A DNA stretch of 5,465 nucleotides from Savagea sp. (GTDB taxonomy: Bacteria; Bacillota; Bacilli; Bacillales_A; Planococcaceae): NCBI GenBank assembly GCA_030147435.1, contig JASKZX010000032.1:1-5465 (forward strand). The letters are read 5' to 3'. Shown piece by piece: positions 4,715 through 5,465 of this stretch (its first letter is position 1; every line of letters begins with the position of its first letter). The position numbers and the translations under genes were made by a program. A model generated the notes under the pieces. That model was not told the origin of the DNA and searched no databases. It saw only the letters and a list, made by a program, of their open reading frames with translations.

Positions 4715-5465
4715 CTTTCTTTCCGGCGATTTTCTCCACCGAGTGCAAACGGTTCACTGACCGCACGAACACGCTCCATTAAGCGAGCCGCTTTCACTTC
4801 TTCTTTTTCTCCACGTTGCGAATACGTCATATGATGTTCTAATTCATCCAAGTCGAAATTTGAACTGAAAAATGTCGGAAGTTGTTCAGCCATACGGTAT
4901 TGCAAAATCGCACCGAGTACATCGTCTCGCGTCCAAGCAGTCATCGACTCTGCTCCGATATCATCGAGCATCAATACAGGTACACGTTTGACGTAGTCAA
5001 TCTTTTGTTCAAATGTTCGTGATTGAATCGATTGTTTAATCTCTCGTAAAAATTCAGGAACATATACAATTGCCGTTTGAATATGTTGAGTAGCGAGCTC
5101 ATTTGCAATTGCTCCTAAAATAAATGATTTACCTACACCGAAAGGACCGTAAATGTACATCCCTTTTTTCGGTAGTTCACCGGTCTCTTTTACATGACGT
5201 AAAAACTGATGAGCTGCTTGAACGACCTCTACCCTCGAATCATCAAAAAACATATCGATATGTTGCAATTGAGCAGATAATACATCTTTTGGCATATGTA
5301 AGCTCGACAACATTTTCTCTGTTTGTTCTTGTCGACGAACTTCTACATATGTAGGACAAGGTTCATAATGTAAATCGATCATTTCATTTTTTAAAATAAG
5401 TTTTGGTGTGTAGCCTTGCATCACATTTTTACACGTCTCTAAAGATGGACATTCTGTACATTGAT
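4711..5465 (-). CDS. dnaI: Primosomal helicase loader DnaI (5' end outside window)
   Basis: AAA+ ATPase that, with DnaB and DnaD, loads the replicative helicase DnaC at origins and restart sites in Bacillota. The window holds the last 250 codons; the frame is open to the edge, so about 55-60 N-terminal residues are missing compared with the roughly 310-residue family. The visible part starts within the zinc-binding region: C2-x2-C5-x5-C11, with a fourth Cys at C36 in EPCP (numbered from the first complete codon). Then come Walker A GPFGVGKS (106-113), Walker B VLMLDD (163-168), the DnaI-typical DDIGAESMTAW, a sensor-1 region FFSSNF (198-203) and QRGEKEEVKAARLMER with the arginine-finger candidates. 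A GTG at 5422-5424 is an internal valine codon, not a start, because the conserved cysteines lie upstream of it in frame. In B. subtilis ytxB and ytxC separate dnaI from thrS; here thrS follows directly. Confidence 0.97.
   Translation of the reverse strand, partial: QCTECPSLETCKNVMQGYTPKLILKNEMIDLHYEPCPTYVEVRRQEQTEKMLSSLHMPKDVLSAQLQHIDMFFDDSRVEVVQAAHQFLRHVKETGELPKKGMYIYGPFGVGKSFILGAIANELATQHIQTAIVYVPEFLREIKQSIQSRTFEQKIDYVKRVPVLMLDDIGAESMTAWTRDDVLGAILQYRMAEQLPTFFSSNFDLDELEHHMTYSQRGEKEEVKAARLMERVRAVSEPFALGGENRRKES

Noticed and set aside
5124..5354. Plus-strand reading frame opposite dnaI
   Set aside because: It lies opposite the conserved AAA+ coding region and shows no family features.
5422..5424. 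GTG as the start codon of dnaI
   Set aside because: The frame continues upstream to the window edge and includes the conserved C-x2-C-x5-C zinc-binding cysteines, so GTG is an internal valine.
1..5465. Mobile element, CRISPR array, defence island or novel system
   Set aside because: There are no long repeats, transposase, integrase or spacer arrays. All genes belong to conserved housekeeping families in a familiar order.

Overview
This window looks like a core chromosomal segment from a low-to-moderate G+C Bacillota, most likely order Bacillales. The basis is the gene order dnaI, thrS, infC, rpmI, rplT, ysdA-like, the strong AGGAGG-type ribosome binding sites, a threonine T-box in front of thrS, and a Bacillus-type L20-controlled leader in front of infC. 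The genus cannot be fixed from the sequence. Every gene lies on the minus strand, so transcription runs from the right edge to the left edge.

Layout in the direction of transcription. At 5465-4711 is the 3' part of dnaI, the helicase loader; its 5' end lies outside the window. At 4714-4686 is a clear sigma-A-type promoter whose -35 box overlaps the dnaI stop codon. At 4680-4352 is a T-box riboswitch leader with ACC specifier, antiterminator and terminator, followed by a 12-bp tandem duplication and the thrS ribosome binding site. At 4351-2390 is thrS, followed by a long hairpin at 2386-2355. At 2344-2316 is a second strong promoter. At about 2309-2021 is the infC leader, with an intrinsic terminator and a competing antiterminator helix. 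Then come infC (starting at an AUU codon), rpmI and rplT, closed by a terminator at 867-831. Immediately beyond it are a small DUF1294 membrane protein gene and an overlapping dimeric-type dUTPase gene, closed by a terminator at 67-31.

How it works together. Three layers of translation-linked feedback can be read directly. Uncharged tRNA-Thr should switch thrS on through the T-box. Free ribosomal protein L20 should switch the infC operon off through leader attenuation. IF3 should limit its own synthesis through the AUU start codon. The two downstream genes have no visible promoter and are probably expressed by read-through of the rplT terminator, with the dUTPase start coupled to the end of the DUF1294 gene.

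I found no evidence of a mobile element, CRISPR array, defence system or undescribed system. The interest lies in the dense, well-preserved regulatory RNA architecture and in annotation traps, chiefly the infC start and the SD-less DUF1294 gene.
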